Below, piece by piece: positions 25,974 to 35,233 of a stretch of 64,000 nt of DNA (position 1 is the first letter of the stretch; every line of letters begins with the position of its first letter). The stretch spans positions 3,658,001-3,722,000 of the forward strand of contig CP103804.1 of NCBI GenBank assembly GCA_024919175.1, given 5' to 3'. Both the position numbers and the translations under genes were made by a program. The notes beneath the pieces were generated by a model. That model worked only from the letters and a program-made list of their open reading frames with translations. It did no database searches and had not been told where the DNA came from. The stretch is from Clostridioides difficile. Lineage in GTDB: Bacteria > Bacillota > Clostridia > Peptostreptococcales > Peptostreptococcaceae.

Positions 25974-26486
25974 TTACTTATAAACTTTCATTAAATCTTC
26001 ACCAATACATATATCTCCAGTTCCTAAAACTTCAACTTTATCTATGTCATAAGAATTGGTTATAACTACAGGAGTTATTATATATTCAACACTTTTTTTA
26101 ATTTTTTCTAAATCAAACCTTATAAGTTTTTGTCCACAGTAGACTTTGTCTCCCACATTTACTAATGCTTCAAATCCATCTCCATTCATCTTTACAGTAT
26201 CTAATCCGATATGTATTAGTATCTCCAAACCATCTTCACTCTTTATACATATAGCATGTTTCGATGGTAAAAATATTTGAATTACCTCACCATCAACAGG
26301 AGAAGATACAACTCCTTCTTGTGGTTCGATTGCAACTCCATCACCTAGCATTTTACTAGAAAAAGCATCATCAGGAACATCAGTTATACTTAATACTTTC
26401 CCTGTAAGTGGCGATTGTAATATTCCTTTTATATAATTACTTTTTACTTCTTCATTTTTATTTTTTGAGAATAACTTTTTAAACAT
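25974..26486 (-). CDS. PTS glucose-type EIIA protein (Crr-like)
   Basis: A 170-residue stand-alone EIIA-Glc. Both conserved His positions are present: SKHAICIKSEDG (support His) and ILIHIGLDTVKMNGDGF (phosphorylated His). It takes phosphate from HPr and passes it to a membrane EIIB. The ATG at 26486 follows GAGGAG. It is the last gene in the treA transcript direction, 60 bases after the exporter gene. TreB in this locus carries only EIIB and EIIC, so this protein is the natural phosphate donor for trehalose uptake. Confidence 0.9.
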   Translation of the reverse strand: MFKKLFSKNKNEEVKSNYIKGILQSPLTGKVLSITDVPDDAFSSKMLGDGVAIEPQEGVVSSPVDGEVIQIFLPSKHAICIKSEDGLEILIHIGLDTVKMNGDGFEALVNVGDKVYCGQKLIRFDLEKIKKSVEYIITPVVITNSYDIDKVEVLGTGDICIGEDLMKVYK

Positions 26487-26546
26487 ATTAAATCTCCTCA
26501 TTCCAATAATTTAAATTAATGTCTCATGTTATCTATATTATACCTT

Positions 26547-27329
26547 TTAATTCATGAAATATATTACCTGAAATATACTGTATATATTTATTCCAGTAAT
26601 AATTATAGTCATATACGAAAACATATATTTAACTCTTTTGTCATCCATATTTTTACTAATAGAGGAACCCATAGTTCCTCCCAACACTGCTCCGATTATC
26701 ATAAAAGGTAATCCAGATAAATCATATATACCAAACCCTGTATTTATGAAAACTGTAACTAACTTTGAAATATTAGAAAATAAAATAGTTATAATAGAGT
26801 TAAACGCAGCTTCTTTAGCTGATAATCCAAATAATATTGTAAACACAGCCACATTTATAGGGCCTCCACCTATTCCTAAAAATGAAGATATAACCCCTAA
26901 AAAAATGCCAACAATCAAATATGTAATATTAGTATTAAATCTAACGTTTAAACTTTTATCTCTATATAAATAAACCATTACTAACAAAATAATCATAATA
27001 ACATTTTGAGTTATTTTTATTATAGAAGGATTATTTACATGTAAAATAGATAAATCTAATAACCTCTGACCTATAGTCCCTCCTAATACTGATGCTCCAC
27101 CAATTAAAATAAGTCTAAAGTTTATTTTAAAAAGTTTTGATTTAATTTGTTTGTATACAGAAACAATTGCCATTGATAACACAGTAAATGATGATAACAC
27201 ACTTATTGTCGAAACATCAAATACTCCAATCAAATCTAGTACTGGCTTTATTATTACACCTCCACCAATACCTGTTATAGCTCCTATAGTTGTTGAAAGT
27301 ATAGCTATTACAAATAAAATTACATTCAT
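26547..27329 (-). CDS. TauE/SafE (TSUP) family anion exporter
   Basis: A 260-residue membrane protein with about seven or eight helices. It carries the two family repeats: GAITGIGGGVIIKPVLDLIG in the first half and GVISSFLGIGGGPINVAVFTILFGLSAKEAAFNS in the second. TSUP members move sulfite, sulfonates or related sulfur anions. AGGATGG precedes the ATG at 27329. It lies 92 bases after the sulfatase-maturase gene, so export of sulfate or sulfite released by the sulfatase is the likely role. That link is inferred from position. Confidence 0.85.
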   Translation of the reverse strand: MNVILFVIAILSTTIGAITGIGGGVIIKPVLDLIGVFDVSTISVLSSFTVLSMAIVSVYKQIKSKLFKINFRLILIGGASVLGGTIGQRLLDLSILHVNNPSIIKITQNVIMIILLVMVYLYRDKSLNVRFNTNITYLIVGIFLGVISSFLGIGGGPINVAVFTILFGLSAKEAAFNSIITILFSNISKLVTVFINTGFGIYDLSGLPFMIIGAVLGGTMGSSISKNMDDKRVKYMFSYMTIIITGINIYSIFQVIYFMN

Positions 27330-27421
27330 TTAAAACCATCCTAACTAAATTTACTCTGCTCAAAATCCTCCAATTATACATAATTTTTAATCACTTTAAC
27401 TTAGAATTTTAAATACTAAAA

Positions 27422-28543
27422 TTATTTTGGTATTTGATTTTTATATACTAATACTGATATTTTTTCTAAGTCACTAAAAGCAGACATTAAAAATTCTTTA
27501 TATCCACAGTAATTGTTACTAGAATCAATATACATAGAATTTTTCATTCTTTTACATCCACCACCACATATTCTGTAAAAATTACAATTTAAACAAATAC
27601 TTTCTTTGTTTATATCTTTATGTAAAAATTCTTGCATTTTAGATTTTCTTAAAATATCCAATAAAGTATTATCTTTTATATCACCTAAATTAAAGTTATC
27701 TAGTACATAAAAATCACATGGATACACACTTCCATCAGCCTCTATTACAAATTGCGGTTGACATCTTCCAATTATGCCACAGGTACTAGGAATTCCTGTA
27801 ATTAAAACGGATATAAGATTATCTAATAAATTAATACTTATATAATTTCCTTTATCAAACTCATTTTTCCAAAGCTTAAATATTATTTTATAAAAATATG
27901 CAAAATATTTAGGTTCTAAAGAATGCTCTGACTTAGTTTTACAATCTAAATCATCTAAACAAGGAATAAACTGTATATACTTAACATCGTTTACTTTTAT
28001 AAAATTAAAAACCTCTTTTGGATTAAGTGCAATCTGATTTGTCAAAACACATAGTATGTTAAAGTCTATTTTGTATATTTCCAGCAGTTTTTTTGTATCT
28101 ATTACATCTATATAACTTCCCTTATTATCTGAATATACACGATTTTTATCATGCAAATCTTCTAGTAAATCTAATGATAATCCTACTAAAAAATTATTTT
28201 TCTTTAAGAACTCACACCACTGATTATCAATAAGAGTTCCATTCGTTTGAATAGAGTAATTTACTACTATATTTTTTTTCATTTTACTAACATAGTCAAT
28301 AAAGTATTGAAAAAATTTTAATCCTGCTAAAGTAGGCTCTCCACCTTGAAAAGCAAATGTAACTCTATCTCCATTATCCAAAATTTCAAATGTATTATTT
28401 ACTATGTTTTTTACAGTATCCTCCTGCATAATACCATAGGATTTTACTTCTCTTAAATCACTCACATTTGCATAAAAACAATATTTACATCTCAAATTAC
28501 ATAACGATGAAACGGGTTTAATTAAAACTGATATACTTTTCAT
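27422..28543 (-). CDS. Anaerobic sulfatase-maturating radical SAM enzyme (anSME)
   Basis: Converts the active-site Cys of the neighbouring sulfatase to formylglycine without oxygen. The 373-residue protein has the radical-SAM CNLRCKYC (Cys 15, 19, 22), the anSME-typical FAFQGGEPTLAGL and a SPASM domain with two more [4Fe-4S] clusters (CGIIGRCQPQ, DGSVYPCDFY, CLNCNFYRICGGGCKR). Cytoplasmic. It begins 45 bases after the sulfatase stop, the usual gene pairing. The ATG at 28543 follows a modest AAGAAGG site. Confidence 0.92.
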   Translation of the reverse strand: MKSISVLIKPVSSLCNLRCKYCFYANVSDLREVKSYGIMQEDTVKNIVNNTFEILDNGDRVTFAFQGGEPTLAGLKFFQYFIDYVSKMKKNIVVNYSIQTNGTLIDNQWCEFLKKNNFLVGLSLDLLEDLHDKNRVYSDNKGSYIDVIDTKKLLEIYKIDFNILCVLTNQIALNPKEVFNFIKVNDVKYIQFIPCLDDLDCKTKSEHSLEPKYFAYFYKIIFKLWKNEFDKGNYISINLLDNLISVLITGIPSTCGIIGRCQPQFVIEADGSVYPCDFYVLDNFNLGDIKDNTLLDILRKSKMQEFLHKDINKESICLNCNFYRICGGGCKRMKNSMYIDSSNNYCGYKEFLMSAFSDLEKISVLVYKNQIPK

Positions 28544-28588
28544 TATAAAAAACCTTCTTTTTTATGTATTTTTACTTATTTAATATTT

Positions 28589-29953
28589 TTACTTATCAGA
28601 TAACATGCTATAATACTCATCTCTTCCTGGATAAGATCTACCCTCTTCTATTTCTGTTTTCCATCTACTTGAACCAGTTCCTTTTACAGGTCCTTTTAAA
28701 AGTGGGTCATTCGTTTCTAACATCCAATTATCAACTTTCTTTCTCAATTCATTTGCTATATCTTGATAATCTGAATCATTTATTAGATTATTTTCTTCTA
28801 ACGGGTCTTTTCTTAAATCATAAAGCTCTTCCCTTTCATTAGGAACATAAAATTTATCTCTAACAGCTTTACCTGACAAACTCAAATGTGAATCAACTGT
28901 AATATATACTTTAGGCCCATCTTCAAAGTTTCTAACATAGCTGTATTCATTAGTCCTTATTCCTCTCATTGGTCTATATTGGTCATGCCATGTCATTTCT
29001 GTAAAGAATGAGTCTCTACCTATATCTTCATTTGTTTTTAATAAGTTGGCGAAACTTTCTCCATCTATATTCTTTGGAATTTCAGCTTCAATTAAATCTA
29101 ATATAGTTGGCAATAAATCAACATTACATAACAGAGCTTCCTTTTTCACATTTTTCTGAGAAGAATTAGGTAATAAAATTATAAGTGCTGTCTCTAACCC
29201 TGCTTCTTTTAACATTCCTTTAGCTCCTGGAAATGCAACTCCATGGTCTGTTGTAAGTATAACAATTGTATTTTTATCTAATCCTGTTTCTTGTAATTTA
29301 TTATATATTTTACCTATTGCCTTATCTAATACTTTTGCTGAACCATTATATAAGGCTATATCTTTTCTTACATCGTCTGTATCAGGCAAAAACTTAAATA
29401 CTTCTACTTCATCCAATTTATCTGCATAAGGTTCATATTCATCAAAATCTCTATGTGTTTCAAAAAATCCTACATTTAAGTAAAATGGCTTTTCTTGATT
29501 TACTTTATACTCTTCTAAAAATTTAACTACTTCCTTAGCAACCTTAGGAGCTCTATCTCCTGGAATCGCTATAAAATTATCATATCCTAAATCATAAGTT
29601 GAAGAAAATACTCTATCTTCTATCGGTGGTGCTTCATTTATTGTTTCATGGCTTAGTCCTATTAACGTTGTTTCATATCCATTTTTTTGTAACTCCATAG
29701 GAAGTGTTGTATGCTTAGAATCTATACAAAATCCTAGATGTGCAAGCCCCATTAACCCATTATTATGAGGATATAATCCAGTTAGTATACTGCCTCTACT
29801 TGGACTACATTGAGGTGCTGCACAGAAATAATTATCAAATTGAATTCCTTCTTGAGCTAATTTATCTATACATGGAGTTTCCACATTATATCCATAGTTA
29901 CTGAATTTTCTACCACTATCATGAGAAATCATAAGTAAAATATTTGGTTTCAT
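28589..29953 (-). CDS. Cys-type sulfatase (heparan N-sulfatase-like, family S1)
   Basis: A 454-residue formylglycine sulfatase. The modification motif is CSPSRGSILTG with Cys49, preceded by the metal-site segment MISHDSGRKFSNYGYN and followed by the second metal site TTDHGVAFPGAKGML. The opening ISHD-G-R and APQCSPSR-S/G phrases resemble the sulfamidase/heparan N-sulfatase branch (S1_8). There is no signal peptide, so it acts inside the cell after uptake. The ATG at 29953 follows GAGGTAG, 18 bases after the treA stop. Co-transcription with treA suggests a sulfated sugar taken in by a transporter; this is an inference. Confidence 0.88.
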   Translation of the reverse strand: MKPNILLMISHDSGRKFSNYGYNVETPCIDKLAQEGIQFDNYFCAAPQCSPSRGSILTGLYPHNNGLMGLAHLGFCIDSKHTTLPMELQKNGYETTLIGLSHETINEAPPIEDRVFSSTYDLGYDNFIAIPGDRAPKVAKEVVKFLEEYKVNQEKPFYLNVGFFETHRDFDEYEPYADKLDEVEVFKFLPDTDDVRKDIALYNGSAKVLDKAIGKIYNKLQETGLDKNTIVILTTDHGVAFPGAKGMLKEAGLETALIILLPNSSQKNVKKEALLCNVDLLPTILDLIEAEIPKNIDGESFANLLKTNEDIGRDSFFTEMTWHDQYRPMRGIRTNEYSYVRNFEDGPKVYITVDSHLSLSGKAVRDKFYVPNEREELYDLRKDPLEENNLINDSDYQDIANELRKKVDNWMLETNDPLLKGPVKGTGSSRWKTEIEEGRSYPGRDEYYSMLSDK

Positions 29954-29971
29954 TAATACTACCTCTTTCCA

Positions 29972-31630
29972 TTATTTTTTTATATCCTTACTATAAAATG
30001 CTACTGTTTCATAAGGTCTTAACTTTAACTTAGGTTCTAAATCTTGCTTTTCATAGTTCCCTATCAAATATGTAAATGATTTTTCTAAAAATTCCTCACT
30101 AATCTCAACTTCAACTTCACAATCATAGAAGTTATTAAATACTATTAATCTTTCGTTTTCTAAGCTTCTAACATAAGCATAAACCTTATCATTATCTAAC
30201 AAAATCCCCTTATAGAAACCTTCCGATATAATATTTAATTGCTTTCTTAAAGATATTAACTTTTGATAGAAGTTAAAAATTGACCCTTCTTTAAGTTCCT
30301 TTTCAACATTTATCTCTTTATAATTTTCTGCTATTTTAATCCATGGCTTTCCATTTGTAAAACCTGCATTTAATTTATCTGACCACTGCATAGGTGTACG
30401 ACTATTATCTCTGGATTTGGACTTTATAATATTCATTATTGTTTCTTTTTCAATTTCATTTTTTAAAAATTCATTATAAGTGTTATAAGTTTCAACATCT
30501 AAATAATCATCTATTTTTTCAAAGTTTGGATTTGTCATACCTATTTCTTCACCTTGATATATATACGGTGTTCCTCTTAATAGATGTATTGTAGCAGCTA
30601 ACATTTTTGATGCTTCCACCCTATATTTTTCATTACAAAATCTACTAATAGCCCTTGGCTGGTCATGATTATTCCAAAATAGTGCATTCCATCCACCACC
30701 ACTTTCAATTTTTTCTTGCCATTCATTTAAGAGTTTTTTCAACATCATAAAGTCAAAAGGTATATCGCTCCACTTTTCTCCATTTTCATAATCTACTTTT
30801 AAATGATGAAAATTAAATGTCATTGAAAGCTCTTTTTCTTCTGGAGACGAATATAAGATACAATTTTCAATCGTTGTTGAAGACATTTCTCCAACTGTTG
30901 TTATATCTTCAACTCTTCCAAAAGTTTCTTTGTTCATTTCTTTAATAAATTCATGAACAATGGGTTTATCCGTATACATTTCTTTACCTATGTTATTTGT
31001 AGAATCTTTTAATTCTTCATCTTTACCAATTACATTTATTACATCAAACCTAAACCCCTTAACACCTTTATCTATCCAAAATTTTACAACTCTATATAAT
31101 TCTTCCCTAACCTTCGGATTTCGCCAGTTGAGGTCAGCTTGTGTAACATCATATAAGTGTAAATAGTACTTATCTGTATCTCCAAATCTACTCCAAGCAT
31201 TTCCTCCAAATTTAGATTTCCAATTTGTTGGTAGTTGATTATTTTCTTTACCATCTCTAATAAAATAGAAATCTTGATACTTTTTATCTCCTGCCAAAGC
31301 TTTTTTAAACCATTTATGTTCTGTTGATGTGTGATTTAACACCATATCCAGCATCAATTCTATATTATATTTTTTACTTTCATCTACCAACTTTTCAAAA
31401 TCTTCCATAGTTCCAAACATAGAATCTATTGATGTATAGTCAGCAATATCATATCCGTTATCTCTTTGTGGAGAAACAAAAAATGGGTTAATCCAAATTA
31501 TATCTACACCTAATTTATATAAATAAGGTAACTTCTCTATAATTCCTTTTAAATCTCCTATCCCATCATCATTAGAATCATTAAATGATTTTGGATATAT
31601 TTGATAAATAACTTTCTTCTTGAAATCCAT
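29972..31630 (-). CDS. treA: Trehalose-6-phosphate hydrolase TreA (GH13)
   Basis: Cleaves imported trehalose-6-phosphate to glucose and glucose-6-phosphate. The 552-residue GH13 enzyme has VIYQIYPKSFNDSNDDGIGDL at the start of the barrel, MVLNHTS, GFRFDVIN (nucleophile Asp), TVGEMSS (acid/base Glu) and NNHDQPR (transition-state His-Asp), then a beta-sandwich C-terminus. The length is typical of TreA and oligo-1,6-glucosidase. The ATG at 31630 follows GGGG at 10 bases; a TTG two codons upstream sits too close to the ribosome site. It heads a five-gene minus-strand run and is divergent from treB. A TreR-type operator lies 22 bases upstream. Confidence 0.92.
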   Translation of the reverse strand: MDFKKKVIYQIYPKSFNDSNDDGIGDLKGIIEKLPYLYKLGVDIIWINPFFVSPQRDNGYDIADYTSIDSMFGTMEDFEKLVDESKKYNIELMLDMVLNHTSTEHKWFKKALAGDKKYQDFYFIRDGKENNQLPTNWKSKFGGNAWSRFGDTDKYYLHLYDVTQADLNWRNPKVREELYRVVKFWIDKGVKGFRFDVINVIGKDEELKDSTNNIGKEMYTDKPIVHEFIKEMNKETFGRVEDITTVGEMSSTTIENCILYSSPEEKELSMTFNFHHLKVDYENGEKWSDIPFDFMMLKKLLNEWQEKIESGGGWNALFWNNHDQPRAISRFCNEKYRVEASKMLAATIHLLRGTPYIYQGEEIGMTNPNFEKIDDYLDVETYNTYNEFLKNEIEKETIMNIIKSKSRDNSRTPMQWSDKLNAGFTNGKPWIKIAENYKEINVEKELKEGSIFNFYQKLISLRKQLNIISEGFYKGILLDNDKVYAYVRSLENERLIVFNNFYDCEVEVEISEEFLEKSFTYLIGNYEKQDLEPKLKLRPYETVAFYSKDIKK

Positions 31631-31652
31631 ATGCAAATTTCCCCTTTCATTT

Positions 31653-31664
31653 TTGTCTAGACAA
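31653..31664 (-). promoter_or_regulatory. TreR operator at treA
   Basis: TTGTCTAGACAA is a perfect 12-bp palindrome close to the Bacillus TreR operator core (TTGTATATACAA). It is about 7-18 bases downstream of the expected treA transcription start, well placed for repression. Confidence 0.75.
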
Positions 31665-31677
31665 TTTTTATATTTTT

Positions 31678-31706
31678 ATAATAAACCTTTTTTTTATTAA
31701 AAGCAA
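31678..31706 (-). promoter_or_regulatory. Promoter of treA
   Basis: -35 TTGCTT (31701-31706) and -10 TATTAT (31678-31683) on the minus strand, spacer 17. Confidence 0.6.
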
Positions 31707-31830
31707 TATTTACTCTAAACAAAAAAATATATTCCCTATACTCCTTCCATATTTTCTCTTACTTTTGTGAATTCCAATAATATACAATTTATCTTTCAAC
31801 AATTAAATTTTAAAAAGATTTAGGATAACG

Positions 31831-31859
31831 TTGACATAAAAATTTCTCTATGGTATATT
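31831..31859 (+). promoter_or_regulatory. Promoter of treB
   Basis: -35 TTGACA (31831-31836) and -10 TATATT (31854-31859) on the plus strand with a 17-base spacer. Confidence 0.8.
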
Positions 31860-31870
31860 ATTTTCAATAT

Positions 31871-31882
31871 TTGTCTATACAA
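31871..31882 (+). promoter_or_regulatory. TreR operator at treB
   Basis: TTGTCTATACAA, one base pair away from the palindrome at treA. It begins about 5 bases after the expected treB start, the mirror image of the treA arrangement. Confidence 0.75.
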
Positions 31883-31910
31883 CATCGTATTTTAAGGGGG
31901 AGGTAATTTT

Positions 31911-33350
31911 ATGAGTTCATTAAAAGAAAATACACATCATAAAGAGCAGGTTGAACAAATCCTTGAAGCAATTGGGGGAGTAGAGAATATAATATCTGCA
32001 ACACACTGTATTACTAGACTAAGATTTGCTCTAAATTCAGAAAGTAAAGTTAATATAAAGCAATTAGAAGAAATAGATATAGTGAAAGGGAGTTTTACCT
32101 CAAATGGTCAATTTCAAGTTATTATAGGTCCAGGTCTTGTAAATAAAGTTTATGCTACATTAATAGAAATTACTGGACTTAAAGAAGCAACAAAAGCTGA
32201 GGTTAAAGAGATTTCTAACAAAAAATTAAATCCAATTCAAAAAGCTATAAAGGTGTTGGCAGATATATTTATTCCTATATTACCTGCTATAGTTGCCTCT
32301 GGTTTATTGATGGGTATAAATAATCTACTTGCTAACCCAGGAATCTTCTATGAACAACCCTTTTTAGAAGTTCATAGCAATTGGTCTGGTATATCTAACA
32401 TGATTAACCTTATAGCAAATACTTCTTTTTCGTTCCTACCTGCACTAATAGGTTGGTCAGCTGTTAAAAAGTTTGGAGGAAATCCTGTACTTGGTATTGT
32501 ATTAGGTCTTATTTTAATTAATCCAGATTTAATGCCTGGTGCACAATATTCTAAAACACCTGAAGCTGTTACTTACTGGAATATATTAGGTTTTAATATT
32601 GCTAAAATAGGTTATCAAGGACAAGTAATCCCTGTTTTATGTTCTTCTTATCTTTTAGCAACAATTGAAAAGTTCTTAACTAAAAAAATTCCTGAGATGG
32701 TTCAACTTATTTTTGTTGCTCCTCTTACATTATTAATAACTGGTTTCTTAACATTCTCTATCATAGGACCTATAACAATGTCATTTGCTAACTTAATTAC
32801 AAGTGGAATTCTTGGATTATTTGAAATTAATGCAGTACTTGCAGGTGCACTTTTTGGATTCATATTATCTCCATTAGTTATAACAGGAATGCATCACTTA
32901 TTCTTAGGTATAAATTTACAAATGATAGGTACTTTAGGCTTTGCTACATTATGGCCAATACAAGTTATGGCTAGCCTTGGTCAAGGTGCAGCAGCTTTGA
33001 CAATGTTCTTCATATTAAAAAATAAAAAAATCAAGGGTGTTGCATTAACGGCTTCAATTTCAGCTTGGTTGGGTATTACTGAGCCTGCAATATTTGGTAT
33101 AAACTTACGTTATCGTTTCCCATTCATAGCATCTATGATAGGTGCAGGTATATCTGGAGGGGTTGTATCTTACTTTAATGTTAAAGCAAGTTCTATAGGT
33201 ATATCAGGTCTGCCAGCGTTTTTATCTATATTTACAGACCAATGGAGTGTTTACTTCTTAGCAATGGGACTTTCTATAGCCATTACTTGTATCCTTACAT
33301 ACATATTCTCAAAGAGTAAATACTTTAATAAAGAGTTTATAGAAAATTAA
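31911..33350 (+). CDS. treB: Trehalose PTS EIIBC component TreB
   Basis: Imports trehalose and phosphorylates it at C6. The 479-residue protein has an N-terminal glucose-superfamily EIIB domain with the phosphorylated Cys in ATHCITRLRFAL (about residue 44) and an EIIC domain of about ten helices from residue 105 on, including the signature GITEPAIFGINLR. The EIIA domain is lacking, so a separate EIIA is required, supplied by the gene at 25974-26486 or another Crr. GGGGGAGG precedes the ATG. Divergent from treA and convergent with treR. Confidence 0.92.
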   Translation: MSSLKENTHHKEQVEQILEAIGGVENIISATHCITRLRFALNSESKVNIKQLEEIDIVKGSFTSNGQFQVIIGPGLVNKVYATLIEITGLKEATKAEVKEISNKKLNPIQKAIKVLADIFIPILPAIVASGLLMGINNLLANPGIFYEQPFLEVHSNWSGISNMINLIANTSFSFLPALIGWSAVKKFGGNPVLGIVLGLILINPDLMPGAQYSKTPEAVTYWNILGFNIAKIGYQGQVIPVLCSSYLLATIEKFLTKKIPEMVQLIFVAPLTLLITGFLTFSIIGPITMSFANLITSGILGLFEINAVLAGALFGFILSPLVITGMHHLFLGINLQMIGTLGFATLWPIQVMASLGQGAAALTMFFILKNKKIKGVALTASISAWLGITEPAIFGINLRYRFPFIASMIGAGISGGVVSYFNVKASSIGISGLPAFLSIFTDQWSVYFLAMGLSIAITCILTYIFSKSKYFNKEFIEN

Positions 33351-33370
33351 ATAATATATAATCTAACTAA

Positions 33371-33455
33371 AAAAGAGTGTCTAAATATACTGAAACCCAA
33401 TCATTAAAAATTTGATTCAACAATTGAGGGTACAATACAAAACAGACACTCTTTT
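33371..33455. terminator. Bidirectional terminator between treB and treR
   Basis: AAAAGAGTGTCT (33371-33382) pairs with 33444-33455, giving A/T flanks on both sides. It separates the convergent treB and treR genes. Confidence 0.75.
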
Positions 33456-33461
33456 ATATAA

Positions 33462-34190
33462 TTAAAGATTTCTTCTTCTTGCAAAATCTACAAATCTAAA
33501 TGTATCTACTCTATGTCTAGATTCATGATACTGAAATAATCTTGTATCTTCTAAATAAACTTCACTTCGTATCACTACAACATGTGTATCTGTTCCAACA
33601 TCTAGCAATATTTTATCTTCTTCTGTAACAGGAGCTACAGTTACTTCTTTATTTGCATAACCTATTTTTAGCTCTAGACTTTTCTCTATATAATTAAATA
33701 TTGAACTTTGAACTGCTGTTAATGGTATTTCTGGTATTATTTCAGATATAAAATAATCTTTGTCTAAAATAACAGCTTCTCCATTAATTTTTCTAAGTCT
33801 TTCAACTGCTATAATTTTAGTTTTTGCATCTATATCTAGTTTTTTACAAATTTCTAAAGGCATAATCTCCTTTTTATTTTTTAGTACGCTTATTTCTGTA
33901 TCTAGATTTTTATTCTTTTGCATTTCATTGAAACTAATTAATCCTGACCCTTCTATTTCAAATTTATTTATATCTAAAACAATAGCCCCTTTACCTTGTT
34001 TTTTTTGTATAAATCCCTTCTCTAATAAAAGCGACTGTGCTTTTCTAATAGTTTCTCTTGATACTCGATATTTTTGAGCAAGCTTTACTTCTGTTGGTAA
34101 AAGCTCTCCTACTGCATATACATTATTTCTTATATCTTTCTCTAAATCTAAATATATTTCATAAAATTTCTTCAAGTAAATCACTCTCAT
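33462..34190 (-). CDS. treR: GntR-family trehalose operon repressor TreR
   Basis: Represses treA and treB until trehalose-6-phosphate binds. The 242-residue protein has a GntR winged helix (PTEVKLAQKYRVSRETIRKAQSLLLEKGFI, residues 32-61) and a UTRA effector domain (IIAVERLRKINGEAV through VVVIRSEVYLEDTRLFQYHESRHR). Residue 172 in this numbering is Leu (codon at 33675-33677). The ATG at 34190 lacks a clear ribosome site, and a TTG five codons later has GAGAGTGA before it. I keep the ATG because it makes residue 172 agree with published numbering. Confidence 0.9.
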   Translation of the reverse strand: MRVIYLKKFYEIYLDLEKDIRNNVYAVGELLPTEVKLAQKYRVSRETIRKAQSLLLEKGFIQKKQGKGAIVLDINKFEIEGSGLISFNEMQKNKNLDTEISVLKNKKEIMPLEICKKLDIDAKTKIIAVERLRKINGEAVILDKDYFISEIIPEIPLTAVQSSIFNYIEKSLELKIGYANKEVTVAPVTEEDKILLDVGTDTHVVVIRSEVYLEDTRLFQYHESRHRVDTFRFVDFARRRNL

Positions 34191-34509
34191 TCACAATTAG
34201 TTTTGTACACTCATCTCATTTTATATAAATATCATATTATGGTCTAAGCTGTCAAATAGTATTGTTAATCTTTAAAACAAAAAATTGTATAAATAATATA
34301 ATTAATTTCTTACTTTTGATAAAAAACATACCTGATATTCAATTTATCTTGTAGTAATTTATCCAGTTCTTATATAAAGTTATTAAAATAATTTCATACA
34401 AAAAAATAAACTCCAAATATTAGGGTTTATTTTTTATATACAGCTATCCTTTGTTATTTTTATGTACTTATTACAAAATAATTATATCATTTAACTAATA
34501 AGACTAATT
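34191..34509. other. Intergenic stretch upstream of treR
   Basis: AT-rich. It holds the unresolved treR promoter and, at 34401-34435, the terminator of the HTH-CPBP pair. No other feature seen. Confidence 0.55.
34401..34435 (-). terminator. Terminator of the HTH-CPBP unit
   Basis: AAAAAATAAAC (34401-34411) pairs with 34425-34435, extended by further pairs with one G:U. On the minus strand a run of seven Ts follows. Confidence 0.75.
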
Positions 34510-35211
34510 TCATATTATCTGTCTAGTAAGTATAGCAAATAGACTTCTCAATATTATACAAAAGCTTACATCTTTAAATCTTGACTTAACAATACCAAGT
34601 ACAATACCAAAAACAGTACCTACAATAATTTTTGAAATAATAACTTCAAATGTATAGTAAGAGTTATTATATAACATTATGTAATTACGTATAACATCTA
34701 TATATCCTATATTATAAACACCAGATAATATAGACGTTATACATATAACTTTACTCTTTGATTTTATAAAATTGTTTAAATAATTCCATATATACTCTCT
34801 AAAAAATAATTCTTCAAATACTGGAACTATTAATACAGATAAAGTCATCATAGTTATATTAAAAAACATATAACCCCTATTGTGATAAATTGAGATTACC
34901 ACTAGAGATAAAACTACTATAAAAAATATCAACTTACATCTTTTTATAAGTACACTATCTTTATTTTCATTGAAAGCTTCTGTAATTTTTCTATTTCTCA
35001 CCTTATTATACAAAGAATTATTTTTTAAAAATAAAATTAATGATAATCCAACTAGTGTAAAAGAAATTAAATTTACAATATTAAAATTTTCAAGGGTAAA
35101 TTCAAATTGACTTAGAAGTATATAATTTAAAATCATCCTTACTATCTGAACTATAAACATCAATGAAATAGAATCTATTATACATTTTTTATAACTATAC
35201 TTCATCCCCAA
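34510..35211 (-). CDS. CPBP-type intramembrane protease homologue, probably inactive
   Basis: A 233-residue membrane protein with about seven helices. The first CPBP motif is intact (FEELFFREYIWNYL, the EExxxR motif). The two later motifs usually supply His residues, but here SILSGVYNIGY has Asn and CIILRSLFAI has Arg at the expected positions. So it is probably a non-catalytic member or a divergent one. The start is TTG at 35211 behind GGGGTGA; an ATG two codons later is an alternative. It follows the small HTH gene by 22 bases, one transcript. Confidence 0.7.
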   Translation of the reverse strand: MGMKYSYKKCIIDSISLMFIVQIVRMILNYILLSQFEFTLENFNIVNLISFTLVGLSLILFLKNNSLYNKVRNRKITEAFNENKDSVLIKRCKLIFFIVVLSLVVISIYHNRGYMFFNITMMTLSVLIVPVFEELFFREYIWNYLNNFIKSKSKVICITSILSGVYNIGYIDVIRNYIMLYNNSYYTFEVIISKIIVGTVFGIVLGIVKSRFKDVSFCIILRSLFAILTRQII

Positions 35212-35233
35212 TTTAAATCACCCCATGTATATA

